Shown here: positions 26,244 through 34,168 of the stretch, piece by piece
How positions within the stretch are numbered: the stretch's first letter is position 1
Layout: each line of letters opens with the position of its first letter
From: Deltaproteobacteria bacterium
GTDB taxonomy: Bacteria; Desulfobacterota; Desulfarculia; Adiutricales; Adiutricaceae
Length of the DNA stretch: 35,094 nucleotides
Assembly (NCBI GenBank): GCA_031264185.1
Contig: JAISEL010000097.1
Location: forward strand, 1-35,094
Direction: 5' to 3'
Notes under the pieces: model-generated
Database searches by the model: none
Told to the model about the DNA's origin: nothing
What the model saw: only the letters and a program-made list of their open reading frames with translations
Position numbers and translations under genes: made by a program

Positions 26244-27977
26244 ATGCTGACCCATAAAAACCTGGAATTTGAGGCTTTAATTATCGGAGGCGGGGCGGCC
26301 GGCTGTCTGGCAGCCATAAAATTAAGCCAAAAGGGAATTAAAGTCGCCTTACTTGAAAAGGCCTTTTTAAAAAGGAGCGGCTGCCTGGCGGCCGGAGTCA
26401 ATGCTTTGAACGCTTATATCGGCCAAAGAAAGACCCCTCTGGATTATGCCCGATACGCGCTGAATGATGCCCACGGTCTGGCCAGATTTGATCTCCTCTT
26501 ATCCATGGCCGAAAAACTTAATAAGCAAGTCTCTTTTCTGGAATCAATCGGTCTGACGGTTCATAAAGACCAAACCGGCCGCTATGCAGAGAGAGGCTGG
26601 CGGAACCTCCGGGTCAACGGGGAAAACATAAAACCCTTACTGGCCGAAGCGGTCTTCAGGGCTCAAAACGTAACTGTCCTGGAAAGAACGAACGCCACCC
26701 ACCTTTTGGCATTACCGGGCCGGGTTCTAGGGGCGGCCGCCCTGAGCCGGAACGAAGAAGCCATCCTATTTATCAAAAGCCGGGCTATCTTGATAGCCAC
26801 CGGCGGAGCGGCCGGCCTATACCGACCTCCTAACCCCGGTCTGACCAATCACCGGCTATGGTACTCGCCTTTTAATACCGGCGGGGGGCTGGCCATGGGC
26901 ATTAAAGCCGGAGCCGAGATGACCACTTTGGAGATGCGCTTTGTGGCTCTCCGCTGCCGAGATACTTTTGCTCCCACCGGAACATTGGCTCTGGGAGCCA
27001 TGGCCGAACAGACAAACTCTTTCGGCCGGGAATATGAAGCCGACTACGGCCGGACCACTTCCCAAAGAGTCCTGGGGGCCAGAAGAGAAATTGAAGCCGG
27101 ACGCGGTCCCTGTTATCTCCAGGCCGAGTTTGACCGGGAAGCCAAGGAGCAGCTCTATAAAGCCTATCTCAACATGAGTCCGCTTCAAACTCTGAAGTTT
27201 TTGGAGGCCGAACGAAATACCCCATTTTCTTACCCCCTGTCCTTAAGAGTCGAAATCGCTTCCAGTGAGCCTTACGTTCAGGGAGGTCATACAGCCGGGG
27301 GGTTCTGGGTCGATACCAATCGCCGGACCACGTTAAAGGGACTGTGGGCAGCCGGAGATGCAGCCGGCGGAGCCCCCCAGAAATATGTGACCGGAGCCAT
27401 GGCCGAAGCCGAGATAGCCGCCGATGACATGGCCGGTCATTTAAACCGAGATAAAAACCCAAAAATAAAAATTCAGCATAACTTCTCAGTAACCCAGGCC
27501 CAGGACAATGAGACATATGCCCTGCTCTGCCGGAAGATTCAAGAAGAACTGGAGCATCACTTTAAAACTCCGCCAGGAGTCATCACTGACCGCAATTTGA
27601 CGGAAGCCCTCCAAAAAACCATGGACCTGTATGCCGGCGGTCTTGGTACGGGCTATCGCTACAGCCTGGCCGAACTTAGGGAGGCTAAGAAAACCCTTAA
27701 AACCTTAGAAGAACTGAGCCGGGATCTGCCCGCCTCGGACATAAGGGATTTACTGAACCTCTGGGAAGTCCGGGAAAAACTGGTTGTGGCTCAAAGCTTA
27801 GTTGAACATCTGTCCGCCCGCCGGGAAACCCGCTGGCCGGGTTTTGGAGAATTCACCGATTTTCCGGAAAAAGACGACAGCTTTTTGGTTTACATAAATT
27901 CTGCCCTGAAAGAACAGGGCGGCCTTAAAATCATCCGCCGACCCATAGTCAGGGTCGAACGTTACGAACATGAATAA
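26244..27977 (+). CDS. Adenylylsulfate (APS) reductase alpha-subunit-like flavoprotein
   Basis: 577 residues of the fumarate reductase/AprA flavoprotein family. The FAD-binding motif ALIIGGGAAGCLAAIKL is at about 11-27. SGCLAAGVNALNAYIG and AILIATGGAAGLYRPPNPG resemble AprA, as do TGGGLAMGIKAGAEMTTLEM and the late GLWAAGDAAGGAPQKYVTGA FAD contact. Dissimilatory AprA is longer (about 650), and this length resembles the proteins in clostridial-type assimilatory clusters. With the ferredoxin-like partner 27 nt downstream and cysDN next, the likely reaction is APS + 2e- to sulfite + AMP. Its start has only a weak ribosome site (CAGGTG). A different dicarboxylate substrate cannot be excluded from sequence alone. 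Confidence 0.82.
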   Translation: MLTHKNLEFEALIIGGGAAGCLAAIKLSQKGIKVALLEKAFLKRSGCLAAGVNALNAYIGQRKTPLDYARYALNDAHGLARFDLLLSMAEKLNKQVSFLESIGLTVHKDQTGRYAERGWRNLRVNGENIKPLLAEAVFRAQNVTVLERTNATHLLALPGRVLGAAALSRNEEAILFIKSRAILIATGGAAGLYRPPNPGLTNHRLWYSPFNTGGGLAMGIKAGAEMTTLEMRFVALRCRDTFAPTGTLALGAMAEQTNSFGREYEADYGRTTSQRVLGARREIEAGRGPCYLQAEFDREAKEQLYKAYLNMSPLQTLKFLEAERNTPFSYPLSLRVEIASSEPYVQGGHTAGGFWVDTNRRTTLKGLWAAGDAAGGAPQKYVTGAMAEAEIAADDMAGHLNRDKNPKIKIQHNFSVTQAQDNETYALLCRKIQEELEHHFKTPPGVITDRNLTEALQKTMDLYAGGLGTGYRYSLAELREAKKTLKTLEELSRDLPASDIRDLLNLWEVREKLVVAQSLVEHLSARRETRWPGFGEFTDFPEKDDSFLVYINSALKEQGGLKIIRRPIVRVERYEHE

Positions 27978-28004
27978 TCTGCCCATAATATTTAGGAGAC
28001 AGCG

Positions 28005-28340
28005 GTGAGCGTCTTTATTGACCAGAATACCTGCTTAGGCTGCGGCCATTGCTTAAATGTCTGCCCTGGAGACCTGATAACCCTGACTGACCGTAATACA
28101 GCCCTGATTAATGAACCTGAACGCTGCTGGTCCTGCGCGGCCTGCCTCAAAAGCTGTCCTCATGGCAGTCTAAAACTTTTTTTAAGTCCTTCTTTGGGCG
28201 GCCGGGGGCTGTTACTTACCGCCAGACTAAAAGCCCCGTCTTCTGATAACAAAAAAGCCGGCCCTATCCGCTGGACCGTCTCCGGGCCGGATCATTTAAC
28301 CGAAATTATTACCGACCCCATACGGACTGACGGTTACTGA
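28005..28340 (+). CDS. APS reductase beta-subunit-like ferredoxin, two [4Fe-4S]
   Basis: 111 residues from GTG (AGGAGA 6 nt upstream). Two cluster motifs are present: CLGCGHCLNVCP (residues 11-22) and CWSCAACLKSCP (about 42-53). The AprB-like C-terminal part follows (RWTVSGPD and HLTEIITDPIRT) but is shorter than the dissimilatory AprB tail. It should pass electrons to the flavoprotein encoded just upstream. Being compact and lacking a membrane anchor, it probably acts in the cytoplasm. Confidence 0.85.
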   Translation: MSVFIDQNTCLGCGHCLNVCPGDLITLTDRNTALINEPERCWSCAACLKSCPHGSLKLFLSPSLGGRGLLLTARLKAPSSDNKKAGPIRWTVSGPDHLTEIITDPIRTDGY

Positions 28341-28414
28341 ACCCCACTGCGGCCGCTGGGCCAACGATTAATTAAACAGGTTATGACAGTCCTGATTGAA
28401 AGGAACAGCCTTCT

Positions 28415-29215
28415 ATGGACCATATCCAATCTTTGGAAGCCTACAGTATATTCATCCTACGGGAAGCCAAAAGCAGACTGGGCCGCCTAGGTCTTTTGTG
28501 GTCCATCGGCAAGGACTCAACCGTACTTCTGTGGCTGGCTAAAAAAGCCTTCTTCGGTCACTGCCCTTTCCCATTTATTCACGTGGACACCGGCTACAAA
28601 ATCCCGGAAATGATTTCTTACCGCGATAAAGTGGTCAAAGAGCTGGGGCTGGAACTGATAGTTCATCAAAATAAAGAGGCCCTAGCCGACGGTATGGGCC
28701 CGGACAAAGGACGCCTTGTCTGCTGCCAGGCTTTAAAGACCGGGGCCTTAAACGATATGACCAGAACTTACGGCTTTGACGGTCTGATTGTCGGAGTCCG
28801 CCGGGATGAGGAAGGATCAAGATCCAAAGAAAGAGTTTTTTCCGAAAGAAACCAATCCGACGAGTGGGACTATACCAATCAGCCTCCGGAACTCTGGGGC
28901 CAGTTTAAGACTGATTTTCCAAAAGGGCACCATATCAGGGTTCATCCTCTTCTACAGTGGAACGAGATTGATATCTGGCGCTACATTGAGGCCGAAAACA
29001 TTCCGGTCATAGACCTCTATTTTACCAAAAACGGCCGCCGGTTCCGTTCTTTGGGCTGCGCTCCCTGCACGGGCAGGATTAAAAGTGAGGCTTCAAATGT
29101 TTCGGAAATAATTGAGGAGCTTAAAAACACGAACACCGGAGAAAGAGACGGCCGGGCCCAGGACCAGGCCGACCCCTACGCCATGCAGAAACTTAGAAAA
29201 GACGGGTACATGTGA
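28415..29215 (+). CDS. cysD: Sulfate adenylyltransferase small subunit CysD
   Basis: 266 residues. The PP-loop has SIGKDST (residues about 30-36) where SGGKDS is usual. It is followed by FIHVDTGYKIPEMI, CCQALKTGAL, then VGVRRDEEGSRSKERVFS. The C-terminal FRSLGCAPCTG and a YMQKLRKDGYM-like tail are normal for CysD. It makes APS from ATP and sulfate, driven by the CysN GTPase. The gene lies 74 nt after the ferredoxin gene, has AAGGAA before ATG, and its stop overlaps the cysN start. Confidence 0.94.
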   Translation: MDHIQSLEAYSIFILREAKSRLGRLGLLWSIGKDSTVLLWLAKKAFFGHCPFPFIHVDTGYKIPEMISYRDKVVKELGLELIVHQNKEALADGMGPDKGRLVCCQALKTGALNDMTRTYGFDGLIVGVRRDEEGSRSKERVFSERNQSDEWDYTNQPPELWGQFKTDFPKGHHIRVHPLLQWNEIDIWRYIEAENIPVIDLYFTKNGRRFRSLGCAPCTGRIKSEASNVSEIIEELKNTNTGERDGRAQDQADPYAMQKLRKDGYM

Positions 29216-30945
29216 TGACGAACAAAGCACAATACATGACCCCGGAGGTCAAAGTCCGGGAAAGACTTAAACTGGTTTTCACCGGCCACGTAGATCACGG
29301 CAAATCCACGGTCATCGGCCGTCTTCTGTACGACACCAATTCTTTGAACCGGGGAATCATCGACAAGGTCAAAAAGATCTCAGCCGAAACCGGTCAACCC
29401 TTTGAGTTTGCCTTCCTTTTAGATGCCTTTGAAGAAGAGCAGAAACAGGGGATCACCATCGACACAACCCAGCTCCAGTTCAAAACCGAAAAGCGCGACT
29501 ACGTCATTATAGACGCTCCTGGCCATAAAGAATTTTTAAAAAACATGATCTCCGGGGCTGCGGACGCCGAAGCGGCATTTCTGGTAATTGACGCCGCCAG
29601 AGGGCTGGAAGAGCAGTCCAGACGCCACGCTCACATGCTGGCACTTTTGGGCCTGAACCAAATCGGGGTCATAGTCAATAAGATGGATCTGGTCCAATAC
29701 GACCGGATGACCTATGAAAAAATAGTGGCCGAAATCTCCCAGTTCTTAGCCAATCTGGGCCTAGAGACCTCCGTTTGCCTTCCTCTTTCGGCTCTTTCCG
29801 GTCAAAACATCGTTGAACCTTCCCCCGAATTGGCCTGGAGCAATGGTCCGACCTTAATTGAAGCCCTGGACAGTCTGGCCAAAGGGACCGAAGATGACCT
29901 TAGCTTCCGTCTGCCTCTACAGGATGTTTATAAATTTGACGACCGGCGAATCTTAGTCGGCCGAATAGAAGCCGGAAGTATCAAAATAGGCGACCGGGTG
30001 GCCTTAAGTCCGGGGCGAAAAGTCACCACCGTAACTAAACTGGCTGCCTGGCTTGCCCGGGACGAAAAAACCAGGGCCCACGCCGGAGAATCGGTCGGGC
30101 TCATGGTTTCTGACGAATTCTTTAACCGCCGAGGAGAGGTGGTCAGTTCGGCGGAAAAACCTCCACTGGTCAGCCAACGTTTTAAAGCCTCTATTTTCTG
30201 GATGGGCCGCTCCCCTCTTATACCTGGACACCATTATAAACTGAAGCTGGCCACATCGGAGACGGAAGCCTGGGTCTCTGAAATCATCCATCTAATAGAC
30301 TCTGCCACCTTAGACGCCCTCCCCCCAACCAATAACCGGGTCGGCTTCAACGAAGTGGCTTTAGTGGAGATGAATCTGTCAAAACCGATCGCCCTGGATC
30401 TCTTCAGTTCCCATAAGGCCACCGGCCGTTTTGTTCTGATCAGCAGTTTTGACGTAGTCGGCGGCGGTATAATCACCTGGGCAGAGGATACCGGAGACGT
30501 TAAATACGGCTTTATTCACGGTCAATTAAAGGCCAGATGTGAGGTGTTTGAAGAATATTACTATAATGCCGACGAAATGGCTGTCAACAAAATAGCCCAG
30601 GAAAAACCTCTGTACACCATTGGCGATCTCGTACCCCTGACCGGTCAAAGCTACGTCTACCCGGAATTTTTTGATATTGTCATTTTCCGGGATCTGGTGG
30701 CCGTCAAGATTCGGGCGGGCCAAGTGGCCGATATTTTGCCGCTTTCAGACTACGCCTTTCAGGGCTGGCCTCTGGTTAACGGCCGCGGCTTTGGGGTCAT
30801 GGTCCGATCCCAGGATGACTGGCTCCGGGCCAAAGCCGATTTAGCTACCCTGACTTCCGAAAATCAGACGGCCCGGGTTCAGCGCTGGCTGGACTTTAAC
30901 ACATATAGGCACATACCCATCGGGGTCCATGACTACAGCATTTAA
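29215..30945 (+). CDS. cysN: Sulfate adenylyltransferase GTPase subunit CysN with a C-terminal extension
   Basis: 576 residues from ATG 29215, overlapping the cysD stop by one base; GTG 29212 is an alternative. GTPase motifs: GHVDHGKST (24-32), DAPGHKEF and NKMDLV, then two beta-barrels as in EF-Tu/CysN ending near residue 425 (VVGGGIITWAEDTGD). E. coli CysN stops around 475 residues. CysNC fusions instead carry an APS kinase of about 190 residues with a P-loop. Here about 150 extra residues follow (FIHGQLKARCEVFEEYYYNA to IPIGVHDYSI) with no kinase P-loop. They are therefore not CysC, and their function is unknown. Without APS kinase in the cluster, APS itself is probably the substrate reduced. 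Confidence 0.92.
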   Translation: MTNKAQYMTPEVKVRERLKLVFTGHVDHGKSTVIGRLLYDTNSLNRGIIDKVKKISAETGQPFEFAFLLDAFEEEQKQGITIDTTQLQFKTEKRDYVIIDAPGHKEFLKNMISGAADAEAAFLVIDAARGLEEQSRRHAHMLALLGLNQIGVIVNKMDLVQYDRMTYEKIVAEISQFLANLGLETSVCLPLSALSGQNIVEPSPELAWSNGPTLIEALDSLAKGTEDDLSFRLPLQDVYKFDDRRILVGRIEAGSIKIGDRVALSPGRKVTTVTKLAAWLARDEKTRAHAGESVGLMVSDEFFNRRGEVVSSAEKPPLVSQRFKASIFWMGRSPLIPGHHYKLKLATSETEAWVSEIIHLIDSATLDALPPTNNRVGFNEVALVEMNLSKPIALDLFSSHKATGRFVLISSFDVVGGGIITWAEDTGDVKYGFIHGQLKARCEVFEEYYYNADEMAVNKIAQEKPLYTIGDLVPLTGQSYVYPEFFDIVIFRDLVAVKIRAGQVADILPLSDYAFQGWPLVNGRGFGVMVRSQDDWLRAKADLATLTSENQTARVQRWLDFNTYRHIPIGVHDYSI

Positions 30946-31011
30946 TTTTCAGCCGCTCTCCTGGCTGTTTAAGCTGCCTGAATTGTGATATCCGGAATAA
31001 AGGATTTCCAC

Positions 31012-31037
31012 GGGTATATTAAATACCCTCCTGTTTT
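31012..31037 (+). terminator. Intrinsic terminator after cysN
   Basis: GGGTAT-ATTAA-ATACCC (6-bp stem) followed by CCTCCTG and TTTTT, 67 nt after the cysN stop. It is a modest terminator that closes the sulfate operon. Confidence 0.5.
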
Positions 31038-31531
31038 TAAATAATTTGATATTAATCATCTTAATATCAATAATCTACTTAAATTGATAAAATTACTGCA
31101 ATTAACAGCCGAATATCATCGGGCAAGAAAACGAGATTTGGGTATACAGCTTCCAGAAATAAAATTGAATTTGTTGAGATTACAGGGGATTTTGAGGATA
31201 TAACGCTCCTGGGTCTGGGACACGAAGGGTGCCGTCTGACTTCGTTCGTGTACGGTTACGGTGAATTTATTTTTCAGAGAGAAGGGAAGGTTCTGGGGTG
31301 AGCGGATGTTGGCTACCGGAAGTAAAATTGATTGGATTTTGGATTTGGGTTTTAAAGGTCTGATGGGGGAATAATGGGTTGCCAGGTTAAATTAAAAATT
31401 GGCTCCGCCGATAAAAGGATTTTCTGGTTATAATACTCCAAAGTCCGGGTCACTGTTGGCGACCTTAATAAATCAGGAAACGCTTACTCAGCCGATGAAA
31501 TAAAAATAAGTTAAACAACTTATAAATAAAT
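31038..31531. other. Intergenic region with one unexplained open stretch
   Basis: No gene with a start is seen. A plus-strand frame is open from about 31089 to the stop at 31300-31302 (about 70 codons, including RNKIEFVEITGDFEDITLLG and LGHEGCRLTSFVYGYGEF). It has no ATG, GTG or TTG at a plausible place and no ribosome site, so it is probably the tail of a lost gene. Confidence 0.45.
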
Positions 31532-31765
31532 TTACTTAACCCAATTAGTAATAAAAATTCCTGCTATTACTCCGGCGGATAATTTTGACCATGATAAAAT
31601 TAAATACGTGAAAGTCAATGTGAAACCGAAGAATAAATAGATTCCCATAATTATCCGCCGGGGTAATAACAATATGGCAATACTGATTATAGTGCTAGTA
31701 ATAACTGATGAATGGAAATTCTTTACTGATAACTGTTCTTTAATTTGCTGACTCAACTCGGACAT
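31532..31765 (-). CDS. Small single-pass membrane protein ORF, split in frame by MITE copy 3
   Basis: From ATG 31765 the frame runs 77 codons. The first 32 or so are MSELSQQIKEQLSVKNF plus the start of a hydrophobic helix (VITSTIISIAIL). The next 34 codons come from the MITE, and the last codons give AGIFITNWVK. Deleting the MITE and one TA rejoins the helix perfectly into a 43-residue peptide with one membrane span. Upstream in-frame codons RLENGLRSK extend the amphipathic helix, so the ancestral protein may have been a longer coiled-coil/membrane protein cut at the junction near 31795. Whether the present ORF is expressed is unknown. AGGT upstream is a weak ribosome site. Confidence 0.45.
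   Translation of the reverse strand: MSELSQQIKEQLSVKNFHSSVITSTIISIAILLLPRRIIMGIYLFFGFTLTFTYLILSWSKLSAGVIAGIFITNWVK
31565..31668 (+). mobile_element. MITE copy 3 (104 bp, TA-flanked)
   Basis: Ends TATTACTCCGGCGGATAATT and the complement of TATTACCCCGGCGGATAATT, with TA on both sides. Same orientation and subfamily as copy 2, though several bases differ. It adds 102 nt net (34 codons) to the minus-strand ORF 31532-31765 without a stop. Confidence 0.85.
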
Positions 31766-31766
31766 T

Positions 31767-32660
31767 TTGGACCTAAGACCATTCTCAAGCCTGAACAAGA
31801 ATGATGATAAAGATTCCCTGCGTTTGATTCTATTAAGAGCATACAGCGGCGATCACTATTCACGAGCGACTGCGTCCAAAAATATTGAGATAGATTCCCC
31901 GAGGGTGAACATATTAGTAAGCACTCAATATGGCTGCGTAATTGATTTTTATAATAAGAAAGCTTACCAAGAGTCTGGCTTCTTAGGCAGATTCCTGCCT
32001 ATTTTCATCAATCCAGATGCTTACCCAATTTTAGACTCAAATGCAGATCTAAATTATAAGCAACAGCATGAATTAATGAAAAATAAATTAAGAGAGACCA
32101 TTCAATATTTGTATCTTATTAATAGCAGCACATCCAAACCTCCTTCTTTAGTAGAAGTATCTGATAGCGCAAAAAGGCTTAATATAGATTTTCGTCATTA
32201 CAATGATTGGAGAGCTAAAAATTCCCACCAGCATATGGCTCCATTCATGGGGAAACTGCATGGAACAGCGGCGAGATTAGCCTGTATTTTAATGAACCTT
32301 GATCTTAACCGTCCTGATTTTGTCATTAACGATGCTCACATGTCTAAGGCCATTGAAATAGCCAATGAATTAGTTGAGCATACTGATTATTTAACTGGCC
32401 CTTTTAATTTAAGAATCATAAATATCGCTGATAGATTAGAACAATGGTATATACGGTATATTAGAAATAACAACATCCCGTTTTTTGAATACCGGGAGGC
32501 TAAACAGGCTTTAAGCTCAAGCGTTAAGCATGAAGAACTGCAAGCTGCTTTAGATCTTTTAGTAAGATATAATCACTTGCTAAAAATTCCTGGAGAAAAA
32601 AGAGCTTTTGTTTACGTCGTTCACCCTGGGTTATTATGCCATCCTAATTTACCTTACTGA
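31767..32660 (+). pseudogene. DUF3987 protein, C-terminal fragment
   Basis: The open frame of 297 codons begins at a TTG without a ribosome site. Real similarity seems to start near SLRLILLRAYSGDHYSR (about 31815). DUF3987 landmarks follow: a SPRVNILVSTQYGCV strand, ESGFLGRFLPIFI (the R/SGFLARFL motif), then a helical C-terminus with HGTAARLACILMNL. DUF3987 proteins are primase/helicase-linked genes of phages and integrative elements. The N-terminal half (with the P-loop) is missing, cut at the junction with the small membrane-protein ORF. Low GC and codon use unlike the sulfate operon indicate foreign origin. Confidence 0.65.
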
Positions 32661-33188
32661 ATATCAAATCCAAAATTGGCCGTATAATTCACCAGCAACT
32701 CAGATGGCTATATATTAATGAATAGAGCAGATTAGATAATCTGCCAGCTACTGCCGGAATCAGGTTCTCCAGATTTTTTTCAATTAGCTGAGAGGAATGT
32801 ATGCCTACATCCCGGATTAGCATTACCTGATATGCCGCCTAAATCAAAATTATAGCTATAGTCTCTTTTTTGAACCTTAATTGATGGCCTTATTTTGGCC
32901 CCAATTTCCCTCTAAAATACCATGGCCGAGATCCTGAAAATCGTCTACAAATCAAATGTAGACGGTTTTCAATATGCTTATTGCGAATTTTTGCCATTAA
33001 GTTGGCTGAGTATTACGGATCTTCCTTTCTTAATAAAAATAAGGCCTTAAATTCGAGCAACTATTACGCTGTCCATTTCAGATTCTTTAAGTGAAAAACA
33101 TTGAAACCCAGTTTTAAAAAGCAATCAACATTCGCCTGGCTGAAGATCTAAATGACTAATAATTATTAGTTAGGTAATAGCCATTTTT
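32661..33188. other. AT-rich non-coding stretch with a long inverted repeat
   Basis: No gene is seen. Arms of 15 nt (TGAAAATCGTCTACA at 32935-32949 and TGTAGACGGTTTTCA at 32957-32971) pair fully, with one G-U and a 7-nt loop. A smaller GCAGAT/ATCTGC hairpin lies near 32727-32744. Neither has a T-tract. They may be regulatory or replication-related sites of the mobile island. Confidence 0.5.
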
Positions 33189-33461
33189 TTAATATTGAAA
33201 AGTTGATCTGTAAGAATTTTTCTGAAATTTATTGGAATAATATTTATAATTTTTAAGCCATGAAATAAAACTCTTCTTTTCATAGCAGACTTTCTTGCCA
33301 ATGACAGTCTTATTTTGGGGACCTTGATGTTTTGAATCTAAATTGCGTAAGGAATTAGGTGAAATAATATTGCCAATCAAACGTGAAGCTTCCTGTCGGC
33401 TAAAAACAAGAGGCATTTGTCTCTCTAATTCGTCAAAAAATGTAGATGCATCTTGATTCAT
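33189..33461 (-). CDS. Small excisionase/AlpA-like DNA-binding protein
   Basis: 90 residues with a strong AAGGAG site 7 nt before ATG. The core VFSRQEASRLIGNIISPNSLRNLDSKHQ looks like a MerR/AlpA-type winged helix, followed by a wing KTVIGKKVCYEKKSFISWL, then a basic tail. Such proteins are excisionases or small regulators of phages, plasmids and integrative elements. It lies between DUF3987 and SSB-like genes, which fits a mobile island. The exact role is inferred. Confidence 0.6.
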   Translation of the reverse strand: MNQDASTFFDELERQMPLVFSRQEASRLIGNIISPNSLRNLDSKHQGPQNKTVIGKKVCYEKKSFISWLKNYKYYSNKFQKNSYRSTFQY

Positions 33462-33645
33462 GTGTTCTCCTTGAGTATTTTACGAATAACTAACAAGAAC
33501 CTTTAATTCCTGACAAAACAATGGTAAAAAATTAATGCTAAAACATGATAGCTATGTTAGCCGCTGAAAAATAATCTGTTGGTTAAGCAATAAAATTTGA
33601 TCAAAACTAAGAGTGTTCTTATTATAACATAATGACTGTCTGTTA

Positions 33646-33984
33646 TTAAAAATTTGGAAAGCCAGGCTCTTCAAAAAATTCATTGTCTTCCTGGATGATT
33701 TTGGTTATCCTGATTTTATTAACAGGCCGCATCTGACCTGTTATTTTGTCAGTATAATACTCTTGGTACAGTGCGCCTTCTATTAAAACTTCCGTTCCCG
33801 GTGACAATTTAGAGATGCTTTCGGCAATTTCATTATAAGCGGTAGCTAAGTAATTACAGGTTTTATTGCCAAATTTTGTCGATACTTTTGAGTTGATAGC
33901 TTTATTGCCATTATGCTTTAATGTTAGGATTTTACCCGGATCTACAAGTTTTACGGTTAACATCAATTTGTTTACTTGCCGCAT
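33646..33984 (-). CDS. SSB-like single-stranded DNA-binding (OB-fold) protein
   Basis: 112 residues with GAGG 9 nt before the ATG. The strand order LMLTVKLVDPGKILTLKHNG, NYLATAYNEIAESISKLSPG, then TEVLIEGALYQEYYTDKITG and KIRITKIIQE matches the SSB fold. It lacks the long glycine-rich tail and ends in acidic, aromatic EDNEFFEEPGFPNF, a possible partner-binding tip. Probably a mobile-element SSB rather than the housekeeping one. Its start directly abuts the stop of the interrupted mini-ORF at 33985-34168. Confidence 0.72.
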   Translation of the reverse strand: MRQVNKLMLTVKLVDPGKILTLKHNGNKAINSKVSTKFGNKTCNYLATAYNEIAESISKLSPGTEVLIEGALYQEYYTDKITGQMRPVNKIRITKIIQEDNEFFEEPGFPNF

Positions 33985-34168
33985 TTAAATGCACCTCGCT
34001 TCTATAGAATATACGTTTAAGATTAAATCGAATAGATTATTATTACCTCGGCGGATTATTATGATAATCTATTTCTTTATTGATTTTACCTTATGGTGAT
34101 TTGTTTGTATCAAAATTATCCGCCGGGGTAATAATTAAAATTTCTATGACAGTAAAACGTTGGGTCAT
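33985..34168 (-). pseudogene. 30-codon ORF upstream of the SSB-like gene, interrupted by MITE copy 4
   Basis: A strong AGGAGG site precedes ATG 34168, which reads MTQRFTVIEILI and then enters the MITE, where it ends after 25 codons. Removing the MITE plus one TA restores 30 codons ending at TAA 33985-33987, immediately before the SSB-like ATG. The restored tail includes NNLFDLILNVYSIEARCI. The layout (strong ribosome site, stop abutting the next start) suggests a translationally coupled leader peptide or small protein. No family recognised. Confidence 0.5.
34041..34133 (-). mobile_element. MITE copy 4 (93 bp, TA-flanked)
   Basis: Identical to copy 1 except for one base (T to A at 34109), 33 kb away. 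Same orientation as copy 1, inverted relative to copies 2 and 3. TA lies at both ends. It splits the mini-ORF upstream of the SSB-like gene. Near-identity with copy 1 indicates recent movement. Confidence 0.87.

Noticed and set aside
26244-27977. Succinate dehydrogenase/fumarate reductase or L-aspartate oxidase
   Set aside because: The ferredoxin-like partner, the cysDN neighbours and the AprA-like motifs favour an APS reductase role. There is no membrane anchor or iron-sulfur subunit of the SdhB type.
31532-31798. TTG 31798 as the true start of the small membrane ORF
   Set aside because: No ribosome site precedes it, and the sequence beyond it belongs to the DUF3987 fragment. ATG 31765 is more plausible.
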